Below, one piece after another: positions 24,918 through 35,017 of a stretch of DNA of 45,944 nt. The notes under the pieces were generated by a model, which was not told the origin of the DNA, ran no database searches, and saw nothing but the letters and a program-made list of their open reading frames with translations. Source of the DNA: an uncultured Massilia sp. (GTDB taxonomy: Bacteria; Pseudomonadota; Gammaproteobacteria; Burkholderiales; Burkholderiaceae_D). Position numbers and translations under genes: made by a program. The stretch is taken from positions 1 through 45,944 of the forward strand of contig NZ_CAJYEB010000050.1 in assembly GCF_913773735.1 (NCBI RefSeq), in the 5' to 3' direction. The first letter of the stretch is position 1; each line of letters starts with the position of its first letter.

Positions 24918-25005
24918 TCCCTAACCCCCTAACCGGTCCGCGTCCACCCGCGCAAGCGCGTGAACGATCGAAGAACTGGAATTAAAACACTCGAAAGGAA
25001 ATACC

Positions 25006-25401
25006 ATGCGTCACCGTCACGGCCTTCGCAAACTGAACCGTACCTCGTCCCACCGCCTGGCAATGCTGCGCAACATGACCGTTTCGCTGCTGCGTCACGA
25101 AGCGATCAAGACCACCGTTCCGAAAGCCAAGGAACTGCGTAAAGTCGTCGAGCCGATCATCACCCTGGCCAAGAACGACACCCTGGCCAACAAGCGCCTG
25201 GCGTTCGCCCGCCTGCGCGACCGCGAAATCGTCCAGAAGCTGTTCGCCGAAATCGGCCCGCGCTACAACGCGCGTCCGGGCGGCTACATCCGCATCCTGA
25301 AGATGGGCTTCCGCGTCGGCGACAACGCACCGATGGCCTACGTCGAGCTGGTGGACCGTCCGGAAGTCGGCAGCGCCGACGATGCCCCGACCGCCGAGTA
25401 A
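25006..25401 (+). CDS. rplQ: 50S ribosomal protein L17 (bL17)
   Basis: The 131-residue protein begins MRHRHGLRKLNRTSSHRLAM and continues with RNMTVSLLRHEAIKTTVPKA. It surrounds the tunnel exit. AAAGGAAA precedes the start. It is the last ribosomal gene of the cluster and is closed by a strong terminator. Confidence 0.98.
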   Translation: MRHRHGLRKLNRTSSHRLAMLRNMTVSLLRHEAIKTTVPKAKELRKVVEPIITLAKNDTLANKRLAFARLRDREIVQKLFAEIGPRYNARPGGYIRILKMGFRVGDNAPMAYVELVDRPEVGSADDAPTAE

Positions 25402-25420
25402 TCCACTCGCCGTTCCCCGA

Positions 25421-25450
25421 AAAACCAGGCCTTCGCGCCTGGTTTTTTTT
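25421..25450 (+). terminator. Intrinsic terminator after rplQ
   Basis: AAAACCAGGC (25421-25430) pairs with GCCTGGTTTT (25437-25446) and runs into eight T residues (25443-25450). The T-tract touches the left end of the insertion sequence. Confidence 0.92.
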
Positions 25451-25469
25451 GGCGCTGTTCGCGTTAATT
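25451..25469. repeat. Left terminal inverted repeat of the IS
   Basis: This 19-bp repeat matches the right end exactly in inverted orientation. It includes the TAA stop codon of the transposase (minus strand, 25464-25466). Confidence 0.9.
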
Positions 25470-26441
25470 GCGTCTCCTGTCCAGCCGCTTGCCGAACTGG
25501 ACCGCTGCCCGCAGCAGCAGCGCCGGTGTCGTCAGCCGTTTCTCGTCCAGCATCCGCTGCCAGCCCGAGTAGTCGATCAGGTAGCGGCTGGCTACGCCGC
25601 GAAAGCGCAGCAGCCAGGTCTTGAAGCGGCTGTGCCAGCCGTTCACGTTCTGCAGGTGGATCGCGCCGCGCGTGCGGATGCCCGCCCGCAGGTTGACCGC
25701 CTCGTGCGTGATGCCCGCCCTGCCGGCAAAGGTCTTGTAGGCTTGCGCCGCATCGCTGACCAGCAGGACGTCGGGCGCCAGCACGGGCCGCAGGCAGCGC
25801 TCCAGCTGCGCGGCCGTCACCGGCCCGCGCCCGGTATAGAAATCGAGCGTTTGTCCGCTGCGATCGCGCGCCACCAGCAGGCATGCATGGTCGCGGTTGA
25901 TGCCGCGGCGCCTGGCGACGCCGCCACGCTGGCGCGCCGGACGGTCCAGCGTGCGCGATCCCTTCTGCGATTCGAGCAGGTAGGTTTCGTCCGCCTCGAC
26001 GATGGCCGACAGCGTCGGCACGCGTTCGTGCATGGCGCCCGGAATGAAGCGGTGACGCCAGCGAAAACTGGTGGTGCGGTGCACGCCCGTCACTGTTGCG
26101 GCGTCGCGCACGGTACGCGACTCCAGCACGCACTGCAGGTACGCCAGCCATGTCTCCTTGAGGCGCAGGCGCGCCAGCGGCGTGTCGCTCAAGGCGTTGT
26201 AGCTGCGCCCGCAGCGGCAGCAGCGATAGCGCTGCAAGCCGCTGGCGCTGCCGCAGCGGTGGACGCGCGTGGTGCGGCAGCGGGGACAGGGTGGCCGGCC
26301 GGCGGCCTGTTCGATGAGGGCGATGCATTCGCCGGGATCCGCGATGGAGGCGATCCAGCTGCGCAGGCGTGCGAGATCCTGCATGCACAGCGGTAACGCT
26401 TCGAGTGCGGCAAGCACGTCGTCGAAAGCCTGAGCCGGCAT
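25464..26441 (-). CDS. IS1595-family transposase
   Basis: The 325-residue protein has an N-terminal zinc ribbon (CPRC at 52-55 and CCRC at 74-77) and a DDE-type ISXO2-like core: VEADETYL with Asp151, VSDAAQAYK with Asp230, and the NVNGWHSRFKTWLLRFRGVA region at 265-284. The ATG at 26441 has GGGAG upstream; the frame is open to 26492 from a TTG. No frameshift or internal stop is seen, so the enzyme may be active. The stop lies inside the left inverted repeat. Confidence 0.9.
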   Translation of the reverse strand: MPAQAFDDVLAALEALPLCMQDLARLRSWIASIADPGECIALIEQAAGRPPCPRCRTTRVHRCGSASGLQRYRCCRCGRSYNALSDTPLARLRLKETWLAYLQCVLESRTVRDAATVTGVHRTTSFRWRHRFIPGAMHERVPTLSAIVEADETYLLESQKGSRTLDRPARQRGGVARRRGINRDHACLLVARDRSGQTLDFYTGRGPVTAAQLERCLRPVLAPDVLLVSDAAQAYKTFAGRAGITHEAVNLRAGIRTRGAIHLQNVNGWHSRFKTWLLRFRGVASRYLIDYSGWQRMLDEKRLTTPALLLRAAVQFGKRLDRRRN

Positions 26442-26505
26442 CGCTGTCTCCCCATGCGTTACCTCGACAATGGGTAAGACAGCCTGGACCAAATCCGGTT
26501 CGCAG

Positions 26506-26524
26506 AATTAACGCGAACAGCGCC
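26506..26524. repeat. Right terminal inverted repeat of the IS
   Basis: This is the inverted complement of 25451-25469 with no mismatch. It is followed directly by seven A residues that belong to the rpoD terminator on the other strand. Confidence 0.9.
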
Positions 26525-26557
26525 AAAAAAACTCCCCGGACCTTGCGGTGCGGGGAG
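26525..26557 (-). terminator. Intrinsic terminator of rpoD
   Basis: On the minus strand CTCCCCG (26551-26557) pairs with CGGGGAG (26532-26538), with an inner ACC/GGT stem and GCAA loop, and is followed by seven T residues. It lies about 40 nt after the rpoD stop. Confidence 0.9.
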
Positions 26558-26597
26558 CTTTCCGGGAGCCTGGCGGCGCAGCGGCCGCCTGTCCGCA

Positions 26598-29396
<2,799 letters not shown>

Positions 29397-29493
29397 GTAG
29401 CTTTCTCCAGTCGAGGCGAGATGCGCGCCTGCGAAGTCAATAATCCACCGGGTCCGCCGCGCGGACCTGGAAGAAAGAAATAAGGAAGGGCCC

Positions 29494-29522
29494 TAACTAG
29501 GGGCGGACCGGCCGGATATCAA
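29494..29522 (-). promoter_or_regulatory. Possible rpoD promoter
   Basis: On the minus strand TTGATA (5 of 6 matches to the consensus) is followed after 17 nt by TAGTTA, a poor -10 box. It lies about 100 nt before the rpoD start. Confidence is low because of the -10 mismatch. Confidence 0.3.
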
Positions 29523-29650
29523 GCATCCCTGGCGCCGCCGCCCACCGGTCGGCGCTTCGCGCGGCAGGCCGGATGGCCGGCGGCATGCGCACAACGGGAC
29601 GGGTGGCGGAACGGCGTGGGGTTGAGATCGCGGTTTAGCATGTCGGAACG

Positions 29651-29757
29651 AAAAAAAGCCCGTCAGACAACGGGCTTGCAATCTATTTTTCCAAGGGAGA
29701 AATAGAGGAGACAGACGAATTATGCACCAAGGAAAGATTTGGTGATAATTGAATTAT
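29651..29757 (-). ncRNA. Candidate small RNA upstream of proQ
   Basis: Read on the minus strand, the segment has three successive hairpins: CACCAA/TTGGTG (29725-29744), an imperfect CTATTTCTCC/CTATTTTTCC-type stem (29682-29705), and a perfect AAGCCCGT/ACGGGCTT stem (29656-29677) followed by seven T residues. No gene on this strand upstream could use that terminator: the next plus-strand gene is proQ. Transcription would have to start in the AT-rich island near 29745-29790. The promoter itself is not clear, so this is an inference from structure and context. Confidence 0.4.
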
Positions 29758-29776
29758 TGGATAATGGATATATATT
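29749..29776 (+). promoter_or_regulatory. Candidate proQ promoter
   Basis: TTGAAT (29749-29754), 16 nt and TATATT (29771-29776) lie in the AT-rich island. A transcript from here would have a 5' leader of about 205 nt. A GGATATA/TATATCC stem (29766-29788) overlaps the start region. Confidence 0.5.
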
Positions 29777-29989
29777 TAGCGTATATCCACTCCACCGCCC
29801 CCTTGGCCGGTCTGCGTCGGCGCAAGCCCGACGCAAGGAAAGAGGCGGATCATACACGATTTCTCGTGCTCGCGCCCGTCGTCGACGCGGCCCGATGCGC
29901 CCCATCCACCTTTTTCCGCCCATTCCTGCACCGCTGAGCGGCGCACACCAGCCGCCCGCCATGCTATCCTTCCGCTTCCTGTTCTTACC

Positions 29990-30559
29990 ATGAAGTCAAT
30001 GAATACCATTAGCACTGTCGCCGAGTCCACCGAGGCCCACGAAAACACCGCCGCCAACCACGCACCCGAGTCCGTCGAAGGCGGCGCCGCGGCGGAATCG
30101 GCCGCAACCGGCGCGCCGCCGGCGGATGCCGCCGCCGCACAGGCGCCGGCCGCCGGCGCCGACACGCAATCGCCGCGCGCCCTGCTCAAGCAGCTGCAGC
30201 AGCAGTTCCCCGCCTTCCGCGACTGCCTGCCGCTGGCGATCGGCGTCGACAAGCAGGTGCTGGCGCGCCTGCCCGGCCTGAACCGCAAGACCATGCGCGC
30301 GGCGCTCGGCATCCATACCGGCTCCATGCGCTACCTGCGCGCGATGGAAAAGGCGACCGTGCGCTACGACCTCGACGGCAATCCGGGCGCGGAAGTGACC
30401 GACACCCACCGCCAGCACGCCAAGGAATTGTTGCAGCAGCGCTTCAAGAAGGAAGCCGAGCGCAAGAAGGCCGAGCGCGACGCGGCGGTCCAGGCCGAGG
30501 CGGACCGCAAGCGCCAGGAAAAGCTGCAGCAGCTGGCATCGAAGTTCTCGCGCCGCTGA
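29990..30559 (+). CDS. ProQ/FinO-domain RNA-binding protein
   Basis: The 189-residue protein has an Ala/Pro-rich N-terminal arm (1-60) and a ProQ/FinO domain (about 63-150). Domain landmarks are ALLKQLQQQFPAFRDCLPLA, IGVDKQVLARLPGL and MRAALGIHTGSMRYLRAMEK. A Lys/Glu/Arg-rich C-terminal helix follows. Such proteins bind structured small RNAs and mRNA 3' ends. ATG at 29990 or 29999 could start the gene; neither has a clear ribosome-binding site. The exonuclease gene follows after 13 nt, so the two may share a transcript. Confidence 0.9.
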   Translation: MKSMNTISTVAESTEAHENTAANHAPESVEGGAAAESAATGAPPADAAAAQAPAAGADTQSPRALLKQLQQQFPAFRDCLPLAIGVDKQVLARLPGLNRKTMRAALGIHTGSMRYLRAMEKATVRYDLDGNPGAEVTDTHRQHAKELLQQRFKKEAERKKAERDAAVQAEADRKRQEKLQQLASKFSRR

Positions 30560-30572
30560 GCGGCCGCCTTCG

Positions 30573-31241
30573 ATGAGCCCAGTCCCCGCCGACGCCGCCG
30601 ATCCCGACGCCCTTCCGCCCTACGAAGGCATCGCGCTGTCCGCCGTGCGCCTGGTGCGCACGCAGGCGGACGCGGCGGCGGCGCTGGCGGCCCTGCTGGC
30701 CGCCGACGCCATCGGCTTCGACACCGAATCCAAGCCGACCTTCCAGAAGGGCGAGGCCTCGACCGGGCCGCACCTGGTGCAACTCGCCACTGACGACCAC
30801 GCCTACCTGTTCCAGATCGGCGCGGTGCCCGACCCGGCGCACCCGCTTCCGGGCCTGGACGTCTTGCGCGCCGTGCTCGAATCGCCCACGATCCTGAAGG
30901 CCGGCTTCGGCCTCGGCGACGACCTGCGGCGCCTGCGCGCCAAGCTCGGCATCGAGACCCGCAACGTGCTCGACCTGGCCACCGCGCTGCGCCGCGGCGA
31001 ACGCAATGCCTGGGGCGCGAAGACGGCGGTGGCACGCTTCTTCGGCAAGCGCCTGCAAAAGTCGCGCAAGATCACCACCACCAACTGGGCGCTGCCGCGC
31101 CTGTCCGACAAACAGATCCAGTACGCGGCCGACGACGCCCACGTCGCCCTGCGCGTGTACCGCCACTGGCGCGCCAATCCGCCGCCGCCCATGCCGCCGA
31201 AACCCGTCGCCGGCGGACCGCGCCGCGCCGCACAAACGTAG
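30573..31241 (+). CDS. DEDDy 3'-5' exonuclease (RNase D-like)
   Basis: The 222-residue protein has the exonuclease motifs IGFDTESKP (Asp50, Glu52), AGFGLGDDLRRL (Asp116/117) and QYAADDAHVALRVY (Tyr184 and Asp188, the YxxxD box). It lacks the HRDC domains of full RNase D, so it is a stand-alone catalytic domain. Co-orientation with the ProQ-type gene suggests a role in RNA turnover or trimming. Its TAG stop is the first part of a 69-nt inverted repeat element. Confidence 0.88.
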   Translation: MSPVPADAADPDALPPYEGIALSAVRLVRTQADAAAALAALLAADAIGFDTESKPTFQKGEASTGPHLVQLATDDHAYLFQIGAVPDPAHPLPGLDVLRAVLESPTILKAGFGLGDDLRRLRAKLGIETRNVLDLATALRRGERNAWGAKTAVARFFGKRLQKSRKITTTNWALPRLSDKQIQYAADDAHVALRVYRHWRANPPPPMPPKPVAGGPRRAAQT

Positions 31242-31311
31242 CGCAGGGTGGGCCGCGCCACCGGTGCGGGAAGAATGGCGACAGAAGGAGTGCGGCCCAC
31301 CCTGCGCTTTT
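31240..31311 (+). repeat. Intergenic palindromic element, may act as terminator
   Basis: AGCGCAGGGTGGGCCGC (31240-31256) pairs perfectly with its complement at 31292-31308 across a 35-nt loop and is followed by TTTT. It can work as a terminator for the exonuclease gene. The GCAGGGTGGGC core resembles dispersed repeats of many proteobacteria, and it supplies part of the upstream stop codon. Confidence 0.65.
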
Positions 31312-31325
31312 ATTATCATGTCCGC

Positions 31326-31706
31326 ATGCGCCCGACCCTGCTCCTCGCCCTTCCCCTCCTGCTGGCCCTGCAAGCCTGCTCCGACACGGGCGGACGCCCC
31401 GTCGACGGCGCGCTGGCCTTCAAGAAATGCGCGTCCTGCCATGCCGTCGGCCCCAACGCCAGCGGCGCCTTCGGCCCGCAACTGAACGGGCTGTTCGGCC
31501 GGCGTGCCGGCTCCACCACCGACTACGCCTATTCCGACGCCATGAAGCGCTCCGGCATCGTCTGGGACGACGCCACCCTGGCGGCTTTCCTGCGCGCGCC
31601 GCACGACGTGGTGCCCGGCACCAGGATGCGCTTCTGGGGCATCGGCGACGAACGCGAGATCGCCGCCCTGCTCGCGCACCTGCGCACCTACCAGGACGTG
31701 CGCTAA
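31326..31706 (+). CDS. Monohaem cytochrome c, lipoprotein
   Basis: The 126-residue protein has a lipoprotein signal (LLLALQAC, Cys18), a CASCH haem site at 35-39 and a likely axial Met101 in PGTRMRFWG. The fold is class I cytochrome c of the c550/mitochondrial type. The ATG at 31326 gives a proper signal peptide; the frame is open from 31248 but adds an unlikely arm. It would carry electrons at the outer face of a membrane. It lies just before two further cytochrome genes. Confidence 0.88.
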   Translation: MRPTLLLALPLLLALQACSDTGGRPVDGALAFKKCASCHAVGPNASGAFGPQLNGLFGRRAGSTTDYAYSDAMKRSGIVWDDATLAAFLRAPHDVVPGTRMRFWGIGDEREIAALLAHLRTYQDVR

Positions 31707-31756
31707 CCTCCCGGGCTGACGGCACCCCGCTGCGGCGCCCGCAATCCATCGCTGCA

Positions 31757-31784
31757 TTGCAATAAATAAAACATTGCGTATAAG
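31757..31784 (+). promoter_or_regulatory. Promoter of the cytochrome c4/triheme pair
   Basis: TTGCAA (31757-31762), 16 nt and TATAAG (31779-31784) lie in a short AT-rich stretch 57 nt before the c4-type gene. The match is good. Confidence 0.55.
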
Positions 31785-31840
31785 TCAAAGCATCGCGGTA
31801 TGATGCTGCGCTAAGGCTGTTTCCTTTTCATGGGACGATC

Positions 31841-32596
31841 ATGCGTGCTTTCCCCGCGTCCGCCGCGTTGCTGTTCGCCTGCATCCTTGCGGGTCCGGCT
31901 GCGTGCGCCCGGCCGGCCGCCGCCGTGCCGGACACGCTGGCGCAGCGCCTGGCCGCCTGCGCGTCCTGCCACGGCGGCCCGTCCGCGACGCCGGCCATCG
32001 ATGCCGCCGCCGCTGCTTCCTCCGCTTCCGGCGAGCGGCGCTACTATCCGCGCATCGCCGGCAAGCCGGCCGGCTACCTGTACAACCAGCTGGTCAACTT
32101 CCGCGACGGGCGGCGCCAGTACCCGCTGATGACCTGGATGGTGGACCACCTGTCCGACGACTACCTGCGCGAGATCGCCGGCTACTTCGCCAGCCAGCAC
32201 CTGCCCGCGCCGGTGCTGGCGCGCGCCGGCCTGCCCGCCGCCGACGTCGAACGGGGCCGCCGCCTCGTCCTGCAGGGCGACCCCGCCCTCAAGGTGCCGG
32301 CCTGCGTCGCCTGCCACGGCGAACGCCTGACCGGCGCGCTGCCGACGATTCCCGGCCTGCTGGGCCTGCCGCGCGACTACATCAACGCCCAGTTCGGCGC
32401 CTGGCGCAACGGCACCCGGCGCGCCCACGCGCCCGACTGCATGGCCACCATCGCCGGGCGCCTCAGCCTGTCCGACGTGGCGGCCATCTCCGGCTGGCTC
32501 GCCAGCGAGCCGGCGCCGGCCGATGCCAGCCCGGCGCCGGCCGCGCCGCGGCCGCTGCCGCTGGCCTGCGGCAGCGCGCCGGAGGACAAGCCATGA
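31841..32596 (+). CDS. Dihaem cytochrome c4-type protein
   Basis: The 251-residue exported protein has a signal peptide, haem sites CASCH (40-44) and CVACH (155-159), and the RIAGKPAGYLYNQLVNFRDG segment typical of the c4 family. It likely shuttles electrons in the periplasm toward a terminal oxidase or from a dehydrogenase. The C-terminus has an unusual Ala/Pro linker and a Cys (LACGSAPEDKP). Its stop overlaps the next start in an ATGA. Confidence 0.9.
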   Translation: MRAFPASAALLFACILAGPAACARPAAAVPDTLAQRLAACASCHGGPSATPAIDAAAAASSASGERRYYPRIAGKPAGYLYNQLVNFRDGRRQYPLMTWMVDHLSDDYLREIAGYFASQHLPAPVLARAGLPAADVERGRRLVLQGDPALKVPACVACHGERLTGALPTIPGLLGLPRDYINAQFGAWRNGTRRAHAPDCMATIAGRLSLSDVAAISGWLASEPAPADASPAPAAPRPLPLACGSAPEDKP

Positions 32597-33855
32597 AGCG
32601 CCGCACCTGGTTCCTCGTCCTGGTCGTGCTGCTGGGCGCCGCCGTCGCGCTGGCCTGGCCGCGCGCCGAATTCATCCCGTCGGCGTCGCCCGCGGCCTGG
32701 GCGGCCACCCCAGCGAACATCGCGCGCGGCGCCTACCTCGCCCGCGCCGGCGACTGCATGGCCTGCCACACGGCGCGCGGCGGCGCGGACTATGCGGGCG
32801 GCCGCGCGATCGACACGCCGTTCGGCCGGGTGGTCGCGCCCAACATCACCCCCGATGCGCAGACGGGCATCGGCGCCTGGAGCGCGGACGATTTCTGGCA
32901 TGCGCTGCACAACGGCATCGCGCCGGGCGGGCGCCTGCTGTATCCGGCCTTCCCCTATCCGAACTACACCAGGGTCACCCGCGCCGACGCCGACGCCCTG
33001 TACGCCTACCTGCGCAGCGTGGCGCCGGTGCGCCAGCCGAACCTGCCGCACGCCCTGCGCTTCCCCTACGACCGGCAGGCGACGCTGGCCGGCTGGCGCC
33101 TGCTGTACTTCCGGCCGGGCGTGCAGCAGGAAGACGCCGCCCGCTCGCCCGACTGGAACCGCGGCGCCTACCTGGTCGAGGGCCTGGGCCACTGCGGCGC
33201 CTGCCACAGCGAGCGCAGCCACATGGGCGCCACCCGCAAGGCGCTGTCCGGCGGCCTGATTCCGGTCGTCGGCTGGTATGCGCCGTCGCTCACCTCCGAT
33301 GTCGAAGCCGGGGTCGGCCAGTGGGACACGCGCCACATCGTGCAATTGCTGCGCACCGGCGTGTCGCCCGAGGGCGCCGTGTTCGGGCCGATGGCGGAAG
33401 TGGTGCGGCGCAGCCTGCAGCATCTCGACGAGGCCGACGTCGGCGCGATGGCGGTCTACCTCAAGTCGCTGCCGCCCGACGGCCGCCGGCCGCCGCCGGC
33501 CGCGCCGCCGCCGCAGGACACGCTCAAGGTCGGCAAGACGCTGTACGAGACCCATTGCGCCGACTGCCATGGCGCCGACGGCCGCGGTGCCGGCCTCGCG
33601 TACCCGCCGCTGGCCGGCAACCGCGCGCTGACGATGGCCGAGCCGGTGAACGCCATCCGCATCGTGCTCAACGGCGGCTTCCCGCCCGCCACCGCCGGCA
33701 ATCCGCGGCCCTACGGCATGCCGCCCTACAGCCCGGTGCTGAACGACGCCGAGGTGGCCGCCGTCGTCACCTGGGTGCGCAACAGCTGGGGCAACGCGGC
33801 CGGCACCGTCACGCCGGCGCAGGTGAACCGCTACCGCGCCGTGCCGCTGGACTGA
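32593..33855 (+). CDS. Trihaem cytochrome c, dehydrogenase-subunit type
   Basis: The 420-residue protein has an N-terminal membrane anchor or signal (MKRRTWFLVLVVLLGAAVAL). Its three haem sites are CMACH (55-59), CGACH (201-205) and CADCH (322-326). The layout, with NITPDAQTGIGAWSADDFWH after the first site, matches the cytochrome subunits of membrane alcohol, aldehyde and gluconate dehydrogenases. No dehydrogenase large subunit is encoded nearby, so its electron donor is unknown. It is translationally coupled to the c4-type gene. Confidence 0.9.
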   Translation: MKRRTWFLVLVVLLGAAVALAWPRAEFIPSASPAAWAATPANIARGAYLARAGDCMACHTARGGADYAGGRAIDTPFGRVVAPNITPDAQTGIGAWSADDFWHALHNGIAPGGRLLYPAFPYPNYTRVTRADADALYAYLRSVAPVRQPNLPHALRFPYDRQATLAGWRLLYFRPGVQQEDAARSPDWNRGAYLVEGLGHCGACHSERSHMGATRKALSGGLIPVVGWYAPSLTSDVEAGVGQWDTRHIVQLLRTGVSPEGAVFGPMAEVVRRSLQHLDEADVGAMAVYLKSLPPDGRRPPPAAPPPQDTLKVGKTLYETHCADCHGADGRGAGLAYPPLAGNRALTMAEPVNAIRIVLNGGFPPATAGNPRPYGMPPYSPVLNDAEVAAVVTWVRNSWGNAAGTVTPAQVNRYRAVPLD

Positions 33856-33914
33856 GCGCCGGCAAGCGCCAGCGAGGCGATGTACTCGGTCGCGCCCGCA
33901 ACGGCGGCCTGGAA

Positions 33915-33970
33915 CCGTAGGGGCATGCGCCATGCCGACGCCCGGTGCGCACGGGGTGCGCACCCTACGG
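33915..33970. repeat. Intergenic palindromic element with GGTGCGCACC units
   Basis: CCGTAGGG (33915-33922) pairs with CCCTACGG (33963-33970). Inside lie a GGCATG/CATGCC stem and two GGTGCGCAC units, of which one is self-complementary. It sits between convergent genes, and its right edge contains the TAG stop of the DUF3089 gene. Related GTAGGGTG repeats are common in Massilia-type genomes. Confidence 0.65.
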
Positions 33971-35017
33971 GCCGGTTTTCCAGGCCGCCGCCTGCGCGTC
34001 CAGCAGCGCCAGGATATCGCCCAGCACCAGGTTGACGTCCCAGCGGTGCAGCCCCCAGCCGGGCATCCCGTCCGGCAGGCGCGCCGCGCCGCTCACGCGC
34101 AGCACATTGCCCTGCCGGTCGGCCACGCAGGCGGCCGAGACCACGCCTTCGGGCACGATCCACGGCGGCCCGTCCGGGTCCATGCCCGGCGGACGCGGCA
34201 GGTAGGGCCGCAGCGGGTGGGCGCCGCCGCCGGGCGCCGCCGGATTCACGCAGACGGCGTCGCGGCTGCCGGGCGGCGCGCGACCGAACAGCCGGCGCGG
34301 CGCGTCGTCGCCGGCGCGGTAGCTGCCCCAGACGTACACGCAGCCGGTCTCGCCCGCCGTCCGGCACGGCCCGATGTGCGCGAAGGCCGCGCCCTGGGGC
34401 GATCCGGCCAGGAAGGCGGAGACGAGCAGGCGCTGCGCCGGCCGGCCGTCGATCTCCTCGGCGATCAGCCTGCGCAGCAGGACCGTGCCCTGGCTGTGCC
34501 CGACCAGCACGACGCCCCGCCCCCCGTTGTCGTGTTCCAGGTACCAGCGCCACGCCGCCAGCACGCCCCGGTAGGGCGGCTCCCAGTCCGGCCGGCGCAG
34601 GCTGCCCATGACGTCGGCCAGGCCGGCACGGGTGAGCTGGCGGTACAGCGGCACGAACAGCCGGCAGCGCGACCCCAGCCGGCCGGCCTGGGACTGCGCC
34701 ACCCGCGCCAGCTCGGGCGATGCCGCCAGGTCCGCATACATGCCGCGCTCGCGCGAGACGGTCGGGTAGACGTAGAAGCAGTCGATGCCGGGGTCGGCGG
34801 CGGGCACGAACGGTTCGGCCACGCGGCTGCCGTCCGGGCGCACCACCAGCGCGTCCAGGCCGCGCTGGCAGGCCTCCTGCATGCCCGGCCGGCACAGCCA
34901 CGCCGATGGCGCGCCATAGTCGACGGGGTCGGCCTGCGCGGCCGGCAGTTGCAGCAGCAGCGCCGCCGCGATCGATGCCGGAATCGATGCCGGAATCCAT
35001 GCCGCAGGCGCCCTCAT
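33965..35017 (-). CDS. Exported DUF3089 alpha/beta-hydrolase-like protein
   Basis: The 350-residue protein has a signal peptide of about 29 residues and the DUF3089 pattern: WLCRPGMQEACQRGLDALVV, the CFYVYPTVS segment, and a lipase-like nucleophile elbow GHSQG at 173-177 (Ser175). It ends in LHRWDVNLVLGDILALLDAQ plus a short tail. It is probably an esterase or lipase in the periplasm; the substrate is unknown. The ATG at 35017 overlaps the EF-hand gene stop in an ATGA. The signal peptide is encoded in part by three tandem 12-bp units (34971-35006). Confidence 0.85.
   Translation of the reverse strand: MRAPAAWIPASIPASIAAALLLQLPAAQADPVDYGAPSAWLCRPGMQEACQRGLDALVVRPDGSRVAEPFVPAADPGIDCFYVYPTVSRERGMYADLAASPELARVAQSQAGRLGSRCRLFVPLYRQLTRAGLADVMGSLRRPDWEPPYRGVLAAWRWYLEHDNGGRGVVLVGHSQGTVLLRRLIAEEIDGRPAQRLLVSAFLAGSPQGAAFAHIGPCRTAGETGCVYVWGSYRAGDDAPRRLFGRAPPGSRDAVCVNPAAPGGGAHPLRPYLPRPPGMDPDGPPWIVPEGVVSAACVADRQGNVLRVSGAARLPDGMPGWGLHRWDVNLVLGDILALLDAQAAAWKTGP

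Larger units (their letters stand above)
25451..26524 (-). mobile_element. IS1595-family insertion sequence, intact
   Basis: The 1,074-bp element has perfect 19-bp terminal inverted repeats, GGCGCTGTTCGCGTTAATT at 25451-25469 and its complement at 26506-26524, and one transposase gene. It is inserted between the convergent rplQ and rpoD terminators. IS1595 elements usually make 8-bp target duplications; here the flanks are eight T on the left and AAAAAAAC on the right, so no direct duplication is visible. Reading outward, both ends abut a poly-T tract of a terminator. Confidence 0.88.
29397..29989. other. rpoD-proQ divergent spacer (593 nt)
   Basis: No convincing protein gene is seen. From left to right it holds the rpoD leader and a possible promoter (29494-29522), a minus-strand intrinsic terminator (29651-29677), a row of hairpins (29682-29757) and an AT-rich island (29740-29790) with a plus-strand promoter for proQ. 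The AT-rich patch stands out sharply against GC-rich surroundings. Confidence 0.7.

Noticed and set aside
25443..26532. Target-site duplication of the IS
   Set aside because: The left flank is eight T and the right flank AAAAAAAC. These are complementary T-tracts of two terminators, not a direct repeat.
29720..29962. Small minus-strand frame of 80 codons in the rpoD-proQ spacer
   Set aside because: There is no ribosome-binding site or recognisable motif, and it runs through the AT-rich promoter island and the hairpins proposed as a small RNA.
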